Of a stretch of 64,000 bases of DNA, positions 40,055 to 48,436 are shown one piece after another (positions within the stretch are counted from its first letter, which is position 1; every line of letters starts with the position of its first letter). The stretch is from JBNAVJ01 sp049700455. Lineage in GTDB: Bacteria; Bacteroidota; Ignavibacteria; Tepidaquicellales; Tepidaquicellaceae. The position numbers were made by a program, and so were the translations under genes. Location of the stretch: NCBI GenBank assembly GCA_049700455.1, contig JBNAVJ010000001.1:62001-126000 (forward strand), read 5' to 3'. The notes under the pieces were generated by a model. It saw nothing but the letters and a program-made list of their open reading frames with translations. It did not search any database and had not been told where the DNA came from.

Positions 40055-41310
40055 TGAGAATTTTAATAAAAATATTTTTGTTTTTTATATACTCCTTCGT
40101 TGCTTATCAACCCTTTGTCTACCCCAAGATTTTATATGTAGGCAAAGGGTTGTCTTTCTATAGTAATCTTTCGCTTGCAGTTAAAGAAGCTTGTGATGGA
40201 GATATTGTTATTGTACTACCTGGTATTTACTATGACAATTCTATCTTAATAGATAAAAAAATTTCAGTGCTTGGTATTGAACATCCAACAATTGACGGAG
40301 AATCAAAAAACGAGATTATAAAGATAGCCGCTAATGGCTGTTTAGTTCAAAATTTGAGAATTGTTAATACCGGCATAAGCTTTATGCAGGATGTTGCGGG
40401 GATACGAGTAGAAAATTCCTACGGGGTAAATATTTTAAATAATATACTGGAAAATTCATTTTTTGCAATTTATTTATCAAACTCAAAAAATTGCCTTGTT
40501 GCAAACAATCTAATTAGAGGAAATGCTGAATCAGAATCATTCTCGGGTAATGGGATTCATTTATGGAAATGTGATAGTATTAAAATTGTATCCAATACTA
40601 TATTTGCCCAAAGAGACGGAATCTACCTTGAATTTGCAAAACATTGTATAATTGAAAATAATTTTAGCAAAGGTAATTTGAGATATGGGTTGCACTTTAT
40701 GTTTTCTGAAGGGAATCAATATTTAAGAAATGTTTTCAGTAACAATGGAGCCGGAGTTGCTGTAATGTATACTAAAAAAGTAGTTATGAGGGAAAATCGA
40801 TTTGAACATAATTGGGGAATGAATTCCTATGGTCTACTTTTAAAAGAAATTGATGAAAGCATCATAGAAAAAAACACTTTCACTCAGAACACAACAGCTA
40901 TTTATCTTGAAGGTTCAAATAATCTTCTTATTAAAAATAACGACTTCACTAAAAATGGTTGGGCATTAAGAATTCTTGGCAACTGTTATGGTGACACATT
41001 AACATTTAACAACTTTATTGACAATACTTTTGATGTTGCAACAAATAGTTCCCAGAACTCTAATATATTTGACCATAACTTTTGGAATAAGTATACTGGA
41101 TATGATTTGGATAAAGATAAAATCGGGGATGTTCCATATAGACCCGTAAGTGTGTTTTCCAGAATCGTAGAAGATAATCCTAATGCATTAATATTGCTAA
41201 GGAGTTTTCTTGTAGATGTACTGGAGATCACTGAAAAAATTTTACCTTCTTTCATTCCAGAAAATCTTATAGATAAGTCACCATTAATAAACCAAGTCTA
41301 CAATGATTAA
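40054..41310 (+). CDS. nosD: periplasmic copper-assembly protein NosD
   Basis: A 418-residue right-handed beta-helix protein. The start is GTG at 40054, overlapping the nosL TAG by one base. A signal peptide (ILIKIFLFFIYSFVAYQPF) is followed by repeated parallel-beta-helix turns rich in N-N and I-x-N patterns (LNNILENSFFAIYLSNSKNCLVANNLIRG and similar), then GDVPYRPVSVFSRIVEDNPNALILLRS near the C-terminus, which is conserved in NosD. It works with the NosFY ABC transporter in maturation of the CuZ centre. Overlaps nosF by 8 bases. Confidence 0.95.
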   Translation: MRILIKIFLFFIYSFVAYQPFVYPKILYVGKGLSFYSNLSLAVKEACDGDIVIVLPGIYYDNSILIDKKISVLGIEHPTIDGESKNEIIKIAANGCLVQNLRIVNTGISFMQDVAGIRVENSYGVNILNNILENSFFAIYLSNSKNCLVANNLIRGNAESESFSGNGIHLWKCDSIKIVSNTIFAQRDGIYLEFAKHCIIENNFSKGNLRYGLHFMFSEGNQYLRNVFSNNGAGVAVMYTKKVVMRENRFEHNWGMNSYGLLLKEIDESIIEKNTFTQNTTAIYLEGSNNLLIKNNDFTKNGWALRILGNCYGDTLTFNNFIDNTFDVATNSSQNSNIFDHNFWNKYTGYDLDKDKIGDVPYRPVSVFSRIVEDNPNALILLRSFLVDVLEITEKILPSFIPENLIDKSPLINQVYND

Positions 41311-42001
41311 AATTACGGGACTTGAAAAACGGTATGGAAAAACAAAGGCTCTTCAAGATATAAGTCTTGAGTTAATTGACGGCAGCATATATTCTATTAT
41401 GGGTCCAAACGGGTCAGGAAAAACAACTCTATTAAAATCAATTCTCGGGTTGGTACTTGCTGATAAAGGAATAATTGAGGTAAATGGTATTAACACCAGA
41501 ACTTCACATAATTATCGTCACCACATTGGATATATGCCTCAAACTGCCAGTTTTCCACAAAATTTACAAGTCAGGGAGGTTATAGAAATAATTAAGAAAA
41601 TTCGAGCAACTAACAGGACCCTTGATCTAGAACTTTACGAAAGATTTAACATTCCAAACTTTGAGAATAAAAAAATCAACTCTCTTTCTCAAGGAACTTT
41701 ACAAAGATTAAGTGGGGCTCTAACCTTCCTCTTTGATACTGATATAATTATACTTGATGAACCAACAGCAGGACTTGATCCATACTCAGCAGAATTTATG
41801 AAACAAAAAATTAAGACAGAACTTGCAAAAGGTAAACTTATAATCTTCACAACTCATATATTAAATGAAGTACAGGAACTTGCAGACAGTTTGGTATTTC
41901 TATATGAAGGAAAAGTAAAGTATTTTGGCACAGTTCCAAAAACTTCTAATAATGGAGCTTTTAAAGAAATGGTTTATAGTCTTTTTCAAAACAATGAATA
42001 A
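41303..42001 (+). CDS. nosF: ABC transporter ATP-binding protein NosF
   Basis: A 232-residue ATPase with Walker A GPNGSGKTT (34-42), Q-loop region YMPQTAS, signature LSQGTLQRLSG near 134, Walker B IIILDEPTAGLD and the switch histidine in TTHI. It powers the NosDFY complex that matures N2O reductase. The gene is flanked by nosD and nosY with 8-base overlaps at both ends. Confidence 0.95.
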   Translation: MIKITGLEKRYGKTKALQDISLELIDGSIYSIMGPNGSGKTTLLKSILGLVLADKGIIEVNGINTRTSHNYRHHIGYMPQTASFPQNLQVREVIEIIKKIRATNRTLDLELYERFNIPNFENKKINSLSQGTLQRLSGALTFLFDTDIIILDEPTAGLDPYSAEFMKQKIKTELAKGKLIIFTTHILNEVQELADSLVFLYEGKVKYFGTVPKTSNNGAFKEMVYSLFQNNE

Positions 42002-42767
42002 GTTCAACATTACTAAATATGTACTCTATGATATTATCCGCAATAAATGGCTAATAACATACTTTATAATTTTTTTTCTAATAAGTTTATTGCTTACATA
42101 TTTTAGTGGCACACAAGAAAGAACAATTTCTTCTCTTTTAAATGTTGTTTTGATTGTTATTCCCCTAGTATGTTTAGTTTTTGCATCTATGTATTATTAC
42201 AACTCCAGAGATTTTATACAAATGCTTTTAACTCAGCCTGTTGAACGAAAAAATATTTTCTTCTCGGAATATTTAGGATTATCAATATCATTAACATCCG
42301 CTTATTTGCTCGGTATATTATTTCCAGTTGTTAGTTTTGGAATTACTATTCCAATTCTAATACTCGTAATAGTTGGTATCTTTTTAATATTTATTTTTAC
42401 ATCTCTCTCAATGCTATTTGCCATAAAATTTGATGATAAGTTGAAAGGATTAGGATTAATTTTATTTATCTGGCTCTTTCTATCCGTAATTTACGATGGA
42501 CTACTTTTGTATCTATATTATCTCCTTGCTGACTATCCAATTGAAAATTTTACTGTAATATTTGCTTTATTAAATCCTGTTGATATTTCGCGTATAGCAA
42601 TCCTTATGACTCTCGATCTTTCAGCTATGATGGGTTTGACAGGTGCTGCGTTTTTGAAGTTTTTTGGCAATCCTGTAGGTATAATTATTTCACTTGTCTC
42701 ACTTATAGTTTGGGTTATTTTACCTGTGTTTCTTGCATCGAAAAATTTCTATAAAAAGAATTTTTAA
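41994..42767 (+). CDS. nosY: ABC transporter permease NosY
   Basis: A 257-residue membrane protein with six predicted helices. The frame is open from 41925, but the ATG at 41994 gives the normal N-terminus (MNKFNITKYVLYDIIRNKWL) with an 8-base overlap with nosF. Conserved features include QLLTQPVERKNIFFSEYLGL-like loop (MLLTQPVERKNIF), and FALLNPVDISRIAILM, typical of the NosY permease. It forms the membrane part of NosDFY. Confidence 0.92.
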   Translation: MNKFNITKYVLYDIIRNKWLITYFIIFFLISLLLTYFSGTQERTISSLLNVVLIVIPLVCLVFASMYYYNSRDFIQMLLTQPVERKNIFFSEYLGLSISLTSAYLLGILFPVVSFGITIPILILVIVGIFLIFIFTSLSMLFAIKFDDKLKGLGLILFIWLFLSVIYDGLLLYLYYLLADYPIENFTVIFALLNPVDISRIAILMTLDLSAMMGLTGAAFLKFFGNPVGIIISLVSLIVWVILPVFLASKNFYKKNF

Positions 42768-42771
42768 GAAT

Positions 42772-43227
42772 ATGTTTTCTACTGTAAGATACTTTATCAA
42801 AACCAGCATAATATTTCTAATTATTGGAATACTTTCAGGACTTTTTATGATTATATTAAGACGCATATATGGATTTGGATACGGAGCTGGGTTGATTAGT
42901 GCTCACACTCATATTATACTCGTTGGTTTTATGTTAATGATGATAATGGGCGTTGCATTGTGGTTCTTCCCGAGGGCAGAAAAAACCGATAAAAAATATA
43001 ATCCCACTTTGATTTTGATCGCTTATTTCATAATTACAATTAGTACATCTTCAAGGTTCATTACTGAATTTATCGATTCGTATTATACTTCAAAACTCTT
43101 TGATTACATTATAACAGCCTCAACCATATTGCAGGTAATTTCTATTGGTATTTACTTCTATTCAATGTGGGGTAGAATAAGAGCGGTTGGAAGTCAATAT
43201 CGCGAAGCAAAGGGTGAACGCTTTTGA
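42772..43227 (+). CDS. four-helix haem-copper-oxidase subunit I-like membrane protein
   Basis: A 151-residue protein from the ATG at 42772, 4 bases after nosY; upstream in-frame starts would overlap nosY. It has four membrane helices. The segment YGAGLISAHTHIILVGFMLMMIMGVALWFFPR resembles the early helices of CcoN/NorB-type subunit I, with histidines in the AHTH motif at the position of a haem ligand. The protein is far too short (about 150 against 450 or more residues) to be an oxidase. It may bind haem and pass electrons from the quinone pool toward the nos cytochrome in a cluster with no visible nosR, but this is inference. Last gene before the second Crp/Fnr box. Confidence 0.72.
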   Translation: MFSTVRYFIKTSIIFLIIGILSGLFMIILRRIYGFGYGAGLISAHTHIILVGFMLMMIMGVALWFFPRAEKTDKKYNPTLILIAYFIITISTSSRFITEFIDSYYTSKLFDYIITASTILQVISIGIYFYSMWGRIRAVGSQYREAKGERF

Positions 43228-43245
43228 TTCTTCCAGATCTTCTCT

Positions 43246-43261
43246 TTTGACTTAAGTCAAA
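43246..43261. promoter_or_regulatory. Crp/Fnr-type operator upstream of the iron-sulfur protein gene
   Basis: TTTGACTTAAGTCAAA is a perfect 16-base palindrome, differing from the box at 35808-35823 only in the central four bases. Its centre is 29.5 bases before the -7 element at 43283, the same distance as in the nos promoter, so the same regulator should activate both. Confidence 0.85.
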
Positions 43262-43282
43262 GCCTTTTCTTTAAATCTTCTT

Positions 43283-43290
43283 TATTTTTG
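43283..43290 (+). promoter_or_regulatory. -7 promoter element of the iron-sulfur protein gene
   Basis: TATTTTTG matches TAnnTTTG exactly. The predicted start site is near 43297, about 8 bases before the ATG at 43305, again parallel to the nos promoter with its short leader. Confidence 0.65.
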
Positions 43291-43304
43291 TAATAAAATA
43301 TCCT

Positions 43305-44153
43305 ATGAAACGAAACATTATTACTATCGATGAATCAAAATGTGATGGTTGCGGTATATGTGTTGATGCGTGTATGGAAGGTGCCTTACAAATTATTGGG
43401 GGAAAAGCAAGACTGATAACTGAGTTTTACTGTGATGGATTGGGTGCCTGTATAGGCGAATGTCCACAAGGAGCCATTACAATGGAAGAAAGGGAAGCAG
43501 AACCTTATGATGAAATAGCTGTTATAGATAGATTATCTAAATATGGAGAAAAAACTATCCTTGCTCACTTAAGACATCTCAAAGCTCATAAGGAAACGGC
43601 CCTCTTAAATCAGGCGTTGGAATATCTTAGACAAATTAACATCTTTTTTGAGGAATCAAAATTAGACAATCAAGTGATGGAAGAAAAAAAATCTTACCCT
43701 GTTTATTCCTCCTGTCCCGGTACCATTCCGGTACAATTAAATTCAGAAACAACCGAAACTTCTCAGTCTTCAGCTCTAAGGCAGTGGCCTGTTCAATTAC
43801 ATCTGGTTAACCCATTGGCTCCATATTTTAGAGAAGCTGACGTAATTTTGACAGCAGATTGTATCGCCTATTGTATGGGGGATTTTCATAATAAATACCT
43901 TAAAAACAAATCAATTGCTATTGCCTGTCCAAAACTTGATTCCAACCTTGAAAATTACATCGAAAAAATAAAAGAAATGATAGATACTGCAAAAATAAAT
44001 ACACTAACAGTTATGGTAATGGAAGTACCTTGCTGTAGTGGATTGATTAAAATTGGACAACTTGCCACCAAACAATCGACAAGGAAGATACCTTTAAAAT
44101 TTATTCAAGTGAGTATTTCGGGTAAAGTACTAAATGAAGAATGGGTTTTGTAG
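43305..44153 (+). CDS. 4Fe-4S ferredoxin-type protein with C-terminal Cys-containing domain
   Basis: A 282-residue cytoplasmic protein. The N-terminal ferredoxin has CDGCGICVDAC (Cys13, 16, 19, 23) and a variant second motif CDGLGACIGECP (Cys43, 49, 53). The remainder holds SSCPGT, a domain with LTADCIAYCMGDFHNKYL and IAIACPKLDSN, and MEVPCCSGLIKIGQ. I recognise it as an iron-sulfur protein family common in anaerobes, frequently near hybrid-cluster or nitrosative-stress genes; its exact reaction is unknown. Expression probably responds to the Crp/Fnr regulator because of the box 44 bases upstream. Confidence 0.82.
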   Translation: MKRNIITIDESKCDGCGICVDACMEGALQIIGGKARLITEFYCDGLGACIGECPQGAITMEEREAEPYDEIAVIDRLSKYGEKTILAHLRHLKAHKETALLNQALEYLRQINIFFEESKLDNQVMEEKKSYPVYSSCPGTIPVQLNSETTETSQSSALRQWPVQLHLVNPLAPYFREADVILTADCIAYCMGDFHNKYLKNKSIAIACPKLDSNLENYIEKIKEMIDTAKINTLTVMVMEVPCCSGLIKIGQLATKQSTRKIPLKFIQVSISGKVLNEEWVL

Positions 44154-44315
44154 CGTTGCCTTTCGCTTTTTCTATTTCTTGAATTTGCGAGTTGTTTTAC
44201 AGTTATAGGTAATTATAAGTTTATTATACCTTACTTTTTTCAGTATCTTTTAATAATTTTTACTTAACTATACCAAAGGGTATCATACGGAGTAACTTTT
44301 AATTTTTTAAAGTTC

Positions 44316-45056
44316 ATGAAAAATAACAGGTTTTTCGATGTAGCATCTTCATTCTACGATAAAATGGTTAACTCTGTTTCTTCTATATTGAAGAAAGAAG
44401 TATTTTTTAAAACTCTGCTTAATAATGAGTTTCAAGTTGCAGCAGATTTGGGCTGTGGAAGTGGCAATGATTCAATAGCCCTTGCAAAAAATGGGCTTAA
44501 AGTTTATGCTTTTGACCCATCAAAAGAAATGATAGAAGTCGCTAAAATTAACACACAGGGATTTAAAAACATAAAATTTATTAGATCTTATATTCACAAA
44601 ATCCCTAAACGATTTAATAAATCATTTCATTTATCAGTTTCTCTCGGTAATACTCTATCCAACATTTCTCCTGATTTGCTGGAAATGTCATTACAAAGAG
44701 TTTATAATATTATGGCAGACAATTCACTTTTTATTTTTCAAATTCTAAACTATTCATTTCTTAAGAAACACAATAAAAAAATCATTAACATAAACAGTAG
44801 CAATAATCAATATTACATACGGTATAACGAATATCCTGATGACAAAAGGGTAATTTTTAACATTTTAAGATTTGAAAAGAACAATCCCTCTTCGTACAAT
44901 TTAATATCAACAACACTTTTTCATTACGATATAAATATCTTACAGAAATATTTAAAACAAGCTGGCTTCAGACGTATTAGATTTTATTCTGATTTTTCTT
45001 TTAACAAGTACTTGAGAGATGTTTCCTCTGAACTAATAGGGATAGTAGAAAAATAA
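44316..45056 (+). CDS. class I SAM-dependent methyltransferase
   Basis: A 246-residue Rossmann-fold methyltransferase. Motif I is AADLGCGSGNDSIALAKNG (residues about 42-60), followed by VYAFDPSKEMIEVAK (acidic residue that binds the SAM ribose) and SVSLGNTLSNI (motif IV region). The substrate is unknown. Its stop overlaps the ATG of nrfH by one base (TAATG), so it is in the same operon as nrfHA. The 162-base spacer upstream holds a short dyad (ATACC-AAAG-GGTAT near 44270-44283) but no clear promoter. Confidence 0.82.
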   Translation: MKNNRFFDVASSFYDKMVNSVSSILKKEVFFKTLLNNEFQVAADLGCGSGNDSIALAKNGLKVYAFDPSKEMIEVAKINTQGFKNIKFIRSYIHKIPKRFNKSFHLSVSLGNTLSNISPDLLEMSLQRVYNIMADNSLFIFQILNYSFLKKHNKKIININSSNNQYYIRYNEYPDDKRVIFNILRFEKNNPSSYNLISTTLFHYDINILQKYLKQAGFRRIRFYSDFSFNKYLRDVSSELIGIVEK

Positions 45057-45601
45057 TGAGATCATTGAAAAGTATTATTAATTTTTTATTACCTCCTGAT
45101 GAATGGCAGTTTCCAGTTATTATTATTTTGGGGATTTTTTCAGGTTTGCTAATTTTGGTGCTGCATTTAGGAAAAGCTGATTCATATCTATCTGATAATC
45201 CTGAAGCCTGTATCAACTGCCACGTTATGTACACTCAATATAGCAGTTGGGCACATAGTTCACATAAAAGAGTTGCCAATTGTAATGATTGTCATATCCC
45301 TCATACTAATATATTACGTAAGTTATTCTTCAAAGCACAGGATGGTTTGCGTCATGCAACAATATTTACACTTAGGTTAGAACCTCAGGTTATTTTAATT
45401 AAGTCAGGAGGAAAAAAGGTTGTTCAAGAAAATTGTAATCGTTGTCATCTGGGCATTTTAAGTTATCATAATTCTTTTCTCAACCTTGCCCATATAAACG
45501 ATAATGTTTATTGTTGGCATTGTCATAGAGATACACCTCATGGACGGATTAATAGTCTGTCTTCGACTCCCAATACATTAAGTCCAAAACAAAAACAGTA
45601 A
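45056..45601 (+). CDS. nrfH: cytochrome c nitrite reductase small subunit (tetrahaem quinol dehydrogenase)
   Basis: A 181-residue NapC/NirT-family protein. One membrane helix (about 19-38, VIIILGIFSGLLILVLHL) anchors it, and four CxxCH haem motifs lie at 52-56 (CINCH), 76-80 (CNDCH), 127-131 (CNRCH) and 153-157 (CWHCH). NrfH oxidises menaquinol and feeds NrfA in the periplasm. The order nrfH-nrfA with a 15-base gap is standard. Confidence 0.96.
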   Translation: MRSLKSIINFLLPPDEWQFPVIIILGIFSGLLILVLHLGKADSYLSDNPEACINCHVMYTQYSSWAHSSHKRVANCNDCHIPHTNILRKLFFKAQDGLRHATIFTLRLEPQVILIKSGGKKVVQENCNRCHLGILSYHNSFLNLAHINDNVYCWHCHRDTPHGRINSLSSTPNTLSPKQKQ

Positions 45602-45616
45602 ACAAAAAATATAACA

Positions 45617-47080
45617 ATGAAGAATCTTTCACAATTAATTAGGGAAAAACCAATTTTAGGATGGATTGTTTATTTATTAACCGTAGTGATTGTATTCCTG
45701 ATAGGGTTACTGGCAAGCAGTATTATCGAAAGGAGAACGGAAGCCAATTTAATTCTACAACCAAAACCAATTGCTGACTGGGAGCCAAGAAATGAAATTT
45801 GGGGGGAAAACTATCCACGGGAATATGAAACATATAAGAGTACAGTTGATACAAATTTCAGAAGTGAACATGGCGGCTCAGCCAACAGAGATATGTTGGA
45901 AAGTTATCCTCAATTAGTTATACTATGGGCAGGATATGCTTTTTCGAGAGATTATAATCAAGGGAGAGGACACTATTGGGCAATTACAGATATAAGAAAG
46001 ACGCTGAGGACAGATGTTCCACAACCGAGTACTTGTTGGACTTGTAAGAGTACAGATGTTCCTCGCTTGATGAATAAGATGGGAATCGCAAACTTTTATA
46101 AAACCCCGTGGAAGGAACTTGGTTCAGAGGTGATCAATCCAATAGGATGTCAGGACTGTCACGACCCCAAAACAATGAACTTAAGAATTACAAGACCTGC
46201 TCTGGTAGAAGCTTTTCAGAGACAGAACATTGATATTAAGAATTCTTCTCTCAATGAAATGAGAACACTGGTTTGCGCCCAGTGTCATGTAGAATATTAC
46301 TTCAAAGGTAAGGAAGAGAAATATCTTACTTTTCCATGGGACAAAGGTTTTACGGTTGAATAGATAGAAAAATATTATGACGAAATTGATTTTACAGATT
46401 GGGTTCATGCTTTAAGTAAAGCATCAATGCTTAAAGCCCAACATCCGGATTATGAATTATTCCGGATGGGAATTCATTTTGAAAGGGGAATATCCTGTGC
46501 AGATTGTCATATGCCCTATAAAAGCGAAGGCTCAGTAAAGTTCACAAATCACAAGATTCAAAGCCCCCTTGCAAACATATCAGCTTCCTGTAATGTTTGT
46601 CATAGAGAAAGCGAAGCTGAATTAACAAAGAATGTTTATGATAGACAAAATAAAGTACTGGAACTATCAACTATAACTATGAATTTGCTTGTACAAGCTC
46701 ATATATATGCAGGTAAGGCTTGGGAAGTTGGTGTTACAGAGGAAGAAATGAAACCAATTCTTAAGCTTATTAGACATGCTCAGTGGAGATGGGATTTTGT
46801 TGCTGCCTCGCATGGGGGTAGTTTTCATGCACCTCTTGAATGTGCTCGTATTCTTGGGACTGCTATACAGAAAGCTCAAGAAGCACTTGGGTTATTGAAT
46901 GGAATATTCATAAAGAAACAAATATCACCACCAACAATTCCTGATATTTCAACTAAGGAAAAAGCTCAGCAATACATAGGACTTGATATGAAAAAACTGA
47001 AACAGGATAAAGCAATATTTCTAAAAGAAGTTGTACCTACCTGGGATAACAAATCGAAGGAATATTTACAAAGCCCTTAA
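45617..47080 (+). pseudogene. nrfA: ammonia-forming cytochrome c nitrite reductase NrfA interrupted by an in-frame TAG
   Basis: One continuous reading frame of 487 codons, broken by TAG at 46361-46363 (codon 249). Before it: an N-terminal membrane anchor (GWIVYLLTVVIVFLIGLLASSI), the active-site haem motif CWTCK (140-144), CQDCH (178-182) and CAQCH (220-224). After it, in the same frame: CADCH (294-298), CNVCH (325-329) and the C-terminal helices. All five haem sites and the RXXYXH-like regions are otherwise intact, with no frameshift, so the stop is recent, a sequencing error, or suppressed. The context FTVE-stop-IEKYYDEIDF suggests the codon was CAG (Gln) and changed by one C-to-T step. Without readthrough, nitrite reduction to ammonium would be lost. 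The stop overlaps the end of the convergent deacetylase gene by 4 bases. Confidence 0.92.
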
Positions 47081-47784
47081 GATAGTTCCCCGCTGGGTAT
47101 TTGGACAACTTCTAAAACACGAAATACTTCTGCATATTTATACTCAGCAGTGTGATATATAATGTTTTCTTTGAAAAAGTTGGCAAATTGTTCAAAGTCA
47201 GGAAATTGGGATTTATATAACGATAGTAAATCTAACTTAAAATCTATGTTTTTAGAAATATCTACAAACAAGTTTGGTTTGTTCGTTCCAAAAAAATAGA
47301 TTTTAGAAACACGGTGTTCGGGTTGAGTATTATCATTATATATGAATCGATTCTTTGCAGCAAACACCGCATCAAAAGTGGCAAGTGCAGCAACTCTATG
47401 GTCACGATGAAATAAATTTACAGAATCAAAATTTGTATTTGCTGGGTCAAAGCTAAAAAGCACTTCAGGCTTTATTTTTCTTATTAACATCGTAATTTTT
47501 TTTCTTAAAGTATCTGAATACTCAAGAAAGCCATCTTGATAACCAAGGAAATACACCTTTTTAACACCTGTTTTTTGTGCAGCTTGCCGTTGTTCTCTTT
47601 TCCGAATCCTGATTCTTTCTTGTTTTGATTTAGTTGGTATTTTAAAGCCATTTTCACCAGTTGTTAAAACTACATAATACGCATCATATCCATTCTGAAT
47701 AAAATTTCTCACTGTCACCGAACAACCAAATTCTATATCATCAGGATGAGCACCAACTGCGAGTATAGTTTTTTTCTCAGTCAT
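47077..47784 (-). CDS. PIG-L-family deacetylase (BshB-like)
   Basis: A 235-residue zinc hydrolase of the GlcNAc deacetylase family. The metal/catalytic motif AHPDD is at residues 12-16, and the second histidine pair is in HRDHR near 127. Members remove N-acetyl groups from GlcNAc-linked molecules, for example in bacillithiol synthesis (BshB1) or cell-surface glycan building. Length and motifs match BshB1-type enzymes, but bshA and bshC are not nearby, so the substrate is left open. Divergent from the isochorismatase-like gene and convergent with nrfA. Confidence 0.88.
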   Translation of the reverse strand: MTEKKTILAVGAHPDDIEFGCSVTVRNFIQNGYDAYYVVLTTGENGFKIPTKSKQERIRIRKREQRQAAQKTGVKKVYFLGYQDGFLEYSDTLRKKITMLIRKIKPEVLFSFDPANTNFDSVNLFHRDHRVAALATFDAVFAAKNRFIYNDNTQPEHRVSKIYFFGTNKPNLFVDISKNIDFKLDLLSLYKSQFPDFEQFANFFKENIIYHTAEYKYAEVFRVLEVVQIPSGELS

Positions 47785-47889
47785 ATTTGTTTTATAATAA
47801 AAATACCGAATTTAAATTGTTAAACCGAATTGCTTTTGTTAAAGTTTTTATAAAATAATTTTTTTAAATTAAAAATTAATCCATAATTT

Positions 47890-48432
47890 ATGCGTATAAA
47901 AAAGGAACATTCAGCAGGATTAGTTATAGATTTTCAAGAAAAACTATATCCCCATATTTACCAGAACGAGTTAATAGCTTCAAACACAGCAAAGTTAATC
48001 GCGGGGTTGAAAATTATCGGAATTCCTATTTTAGTAACTACTCAATATGTAAAGGGGCTGGGGGATACTATAGATATTATAAAATCTTCACTCCAATCTT
48101 ATGACCCTGTTGAGAAAATGAGCTTTAGCTGTTGTGGAGATAATAATTTTTTGCATCGATTAAATCAACTTGGTAAAGAGTTCATAATTATAGCAGGAAT
48201 CGAAACACATGTTTGTGTACTGCAAACTGGACTTGATTTATTAGAGCAAAAATACCAACCTATTATAGTAGAAGATTGTGTCTCGTCCCGGAGAGAAAAT
48301 GATAAGTATATAGCAATCAAACGTCTGGAAAAGGAAGGAGCTATCATAACAACATACGAATCTATTTTATTTGAACTTTTGGAAATCTCTGGTACAGAGA
48401 CTTTTAAGAGTATATCAAAAATAGTTAAGTAA
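47890..48432 (+). CDS. isochorismatase-family cysteine hydrolase
   Basis: A 180-residue hydrolase with the catalytic triad Asp14 (LVIDFQ), Lys75 (VEKMSFSCC) and Cys108 (AGIETHVCV), and the cis-peptide region before it. Family members hydrolyse isochorismate, nicotinamide or small amides; this one resembles the YcaC/nicotinamidase-related group, and the substrate is unknown. First gene of a tightly packed rightward run; plsC starts 4 bases after its stop. Confidence 0.87.
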   Translation: MRIKKEHSAGLVIDFQEKLYPHIYQNELIASNTAKLIAGLKIIGIPILVTTQYVKGLGDTIDIIKSSLQSYDPVEKMSFSCCGDNNFLHRLNQLGKEFIIIAGIETHVCVLQTGLDLLEQKYQPIIVEDCVSSRRENDKYIAIKRLEKEGAIITTYESILFELLEISGTETFKSISKIVK

Positions 48433-48436
48433 TCTC

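Noticed and set aside
44270..44283. Short dyad ATACC-AAAG-GGTAT upstream of the methyltransferase gene
   Set aside because: Only 5 base pairs, no matching regulator consensus that I know and no second copy in the window.
46361..46363. Programmed recoding of TAG (as pyrrolysine or Gln) in nrfA
   Set aside because: TAG ends several other genes in the window at their normal C-termini, and no pyl genes or recoding signal are visible. Kept only as a low-probability alternative.
46427..47080. A separate 217-residue cytochrome gene
   Set aside because: It is in the same frame as the upstream part, begins mid-domain and lacks a signal peptide; together they are one nrfA with an internal TAG.
47805..47831. 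Direct repeat ACCGAATT twice, 19 bases apart, between the deacetylase and isochorismatase genes
   Set aside because: Short, AT-rich and without relation to a clear promoter element; probably chance.
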